From contig DFXU01000016.1 in the NCBI GenBank assembly GCA_002383285.1, positions 1-6,109 on the forward strand: a stretch of 6,109 nt of DNA, given 5' to 3'. Origin of the DNA: Caryophanales bacterium UBA4100. GTDB taxonomy: Bacteria > Bacillota > Bacilli > Paenibacillales > UBA4045. The notes under the pieces were generated by a model. It was not told the origin of the DNA and did no database searches. It saw nothing but the letters and a program-made list of their open reading frames with translations. Below, piece after piece: positions 5,549-6,109 of this stretch; position 1 is the first letter of the stretch, and each line of letters begins with the position of its first letter. Both the position numbers and the translations under genes were made by a program.

Positions 5549-6109
5549 TTATCTCAGCCTACCCCACTGATCGATTGTGTTTAACACAGGATTCCGTTCG
5601 ATAACTGTAGTAAGTGAGCTTCGTTCAGCAGTCCAGTGAAGTACAGTAAGTAATAGCGACACGACAGTCAACACAGTATTCGGAGCTGCCACGGATAGAG
5701 AGAATCCTAGTCCAAACCCTAATAAATTAGCTCCGGTGTCACCCAGCATTACTGAGCCTCTTAGATCTTTAGGTAATACTAAGATGGCTCCAACAGCTAT
5801 GGGTAACCAATAAGGCAGGAATACCAGGGATTCTGACCAGATGAATAAGACAATCGAACCCAGATAGAAGCCCTTTATCGCTCGTCCTGGGCGCAAGTCT
5901 AACAAATTGACTGCATTCGTTGATAATACAATCACAATAAAGCGGAGCAAGCTATCATAAAATCCCCCCCCTAATTCAACGACAACCCACAGAGCTACCA
6001 AAGCTGTAATTCCTGCCTTGACCAAGCCGGTTGACACCACACCGTCTTGAAGGAAGCTCCCAATATGACCCTTGAAGCCCTTTATCCTGCGATTCCCCTT
6101 CGTATCATC
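5549..6109 (-). CDS. MraY/WecA-like glycosyl-1-phosphate transferase family membrane protein, 5' end missing
   Basis: The reading frame stays open to the window edge, so only the C-terminal 186 residues are present and perhaps 100-140 N-terminal residues lie outside. A GTG at 6040 is merely an internal codon, because the 23 codons before it begin with DD and continue KGFKGH, matching the family's conserved aspartate pair region. Further family motifs are TNAVNLLD (64-71 of the visible part), LGDTGANLLG (122-131) and a C-terminal HWTAERSS...IERNP...DQWGR block. Several hydrophobic segments indicate a polytopic membrane protein. The family transfers a phospho-sugar from a UDP-sugar to a polyprenyl phosphate. 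Here the usual third motif after NLLD is replaced by LRPGRAIKGF, so the substrate is unclear and the activity may be altered. It is not canonical MraY. The gene ends convergently with the DUF2627 gene. Confidence 0.8.
   Translation of the reverse strand, partial: DDTKGNRRIKGFKGHIGSFLQDGVVSTGLVKAGITALVALWVVVELGGGFYDSLLRFIVIVLSTNAVNLLDLRPGRAIKGFYLGSIVLFIWSESLVFLPYWLPIAVGAILVLPKDLRGSVMLGDTGANLLGFGLGFSLSVAAPNTVLTVVSLLLTVLHWTAERSSLTTVIERNPVLNTIDQWGRLR

Noticed and set aside
5535..5558. Possible terminator hairpin GCTGA/TCAGC between DUF2627 and the MraY-like gene
   Set aside because: Only 5 bp of stem with a 14-nt loop, no U-tract, and it overlaps the last codons of the glycosyltransferase-like gene.

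Overview
The window looks like a chromosomal segment of an endospore-forming Firmicute of the Paenibacillus/Bacillaceae type. The basis is moderate GC content, strong GGAGG ribosome binding sites, a complete Bacillus-style bkd gene set in the order E3-E1alpha-E1beta-E2, and a neighbouring DUF2627 gene that also lies beside bkd in Bacillus. The genus is an inference from protein resemblance, not a measured match.

Layout: (1) Positions 1-81 hold the downstream edge, dominated by a strong, nearly symmetric stem-loop terminator at 37-74. (2) Positions 82-5051, all on the minus strand, hold four genes for the branched-chain 2-oxoacid dehydrogenase complex. In transcription order these are dihydrolipoamide dehydrogenase (E3, lpdV), E1 alpha (bkdAA), E1 beta (bkdAB) and the lipoyl acyltransferase E2 (bkdB). 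The last three are tightly packed (3 and 21 nt gaps). A 140-nt AT-rich gap separates lpdV from bkdAA and may hold an internal promoter. (3) Positions 5052-5250 are a 199-nt divergent intergenic region with several short inverted repeats and overlapping promoter-like elements. (4) Positions 5251-5517, plus strand, encode a small two-helix membrane protein of the DUF2627 family. (5) Positions 5549-6109, minus strand, encode the C-terminal part of a polytopic MraY/WecA-like glycosyl-1-phosphate transferase cut off by the window edge and convergent with the DUF2627 gene.

The four bkd products form one cytoplasmic machine. E1 (alpha2beta2, thiamine diphosphate) decarboxylates the 2-oxo acids derived from Val, Leu and Ile and passes the acyl group to the lipoyl arm of E2. 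E2 transfers it to CoA, and E3 reoxidises the lipoamide with FAD and NAD+. In Bacillus-type bacteria the products (isobutyryl-, isovaleryl- and 2-methylbutyryl-CoA) prime iso/anteiso fatty acid synthesis, so the complex links amino acid catabolism to membrane fluidity. The companion genes usual in B. subtilis (bkdR, ptb, bcd, buk) do not lie between DUF2627 and lpdV here.

I found no convincing undescribed system. The window is mostly conserved core metabolism. The parts worth a second look are the two non-coding regions (3490-3629 and 5052-5250) and the atypical motif of the MraY-like protein.
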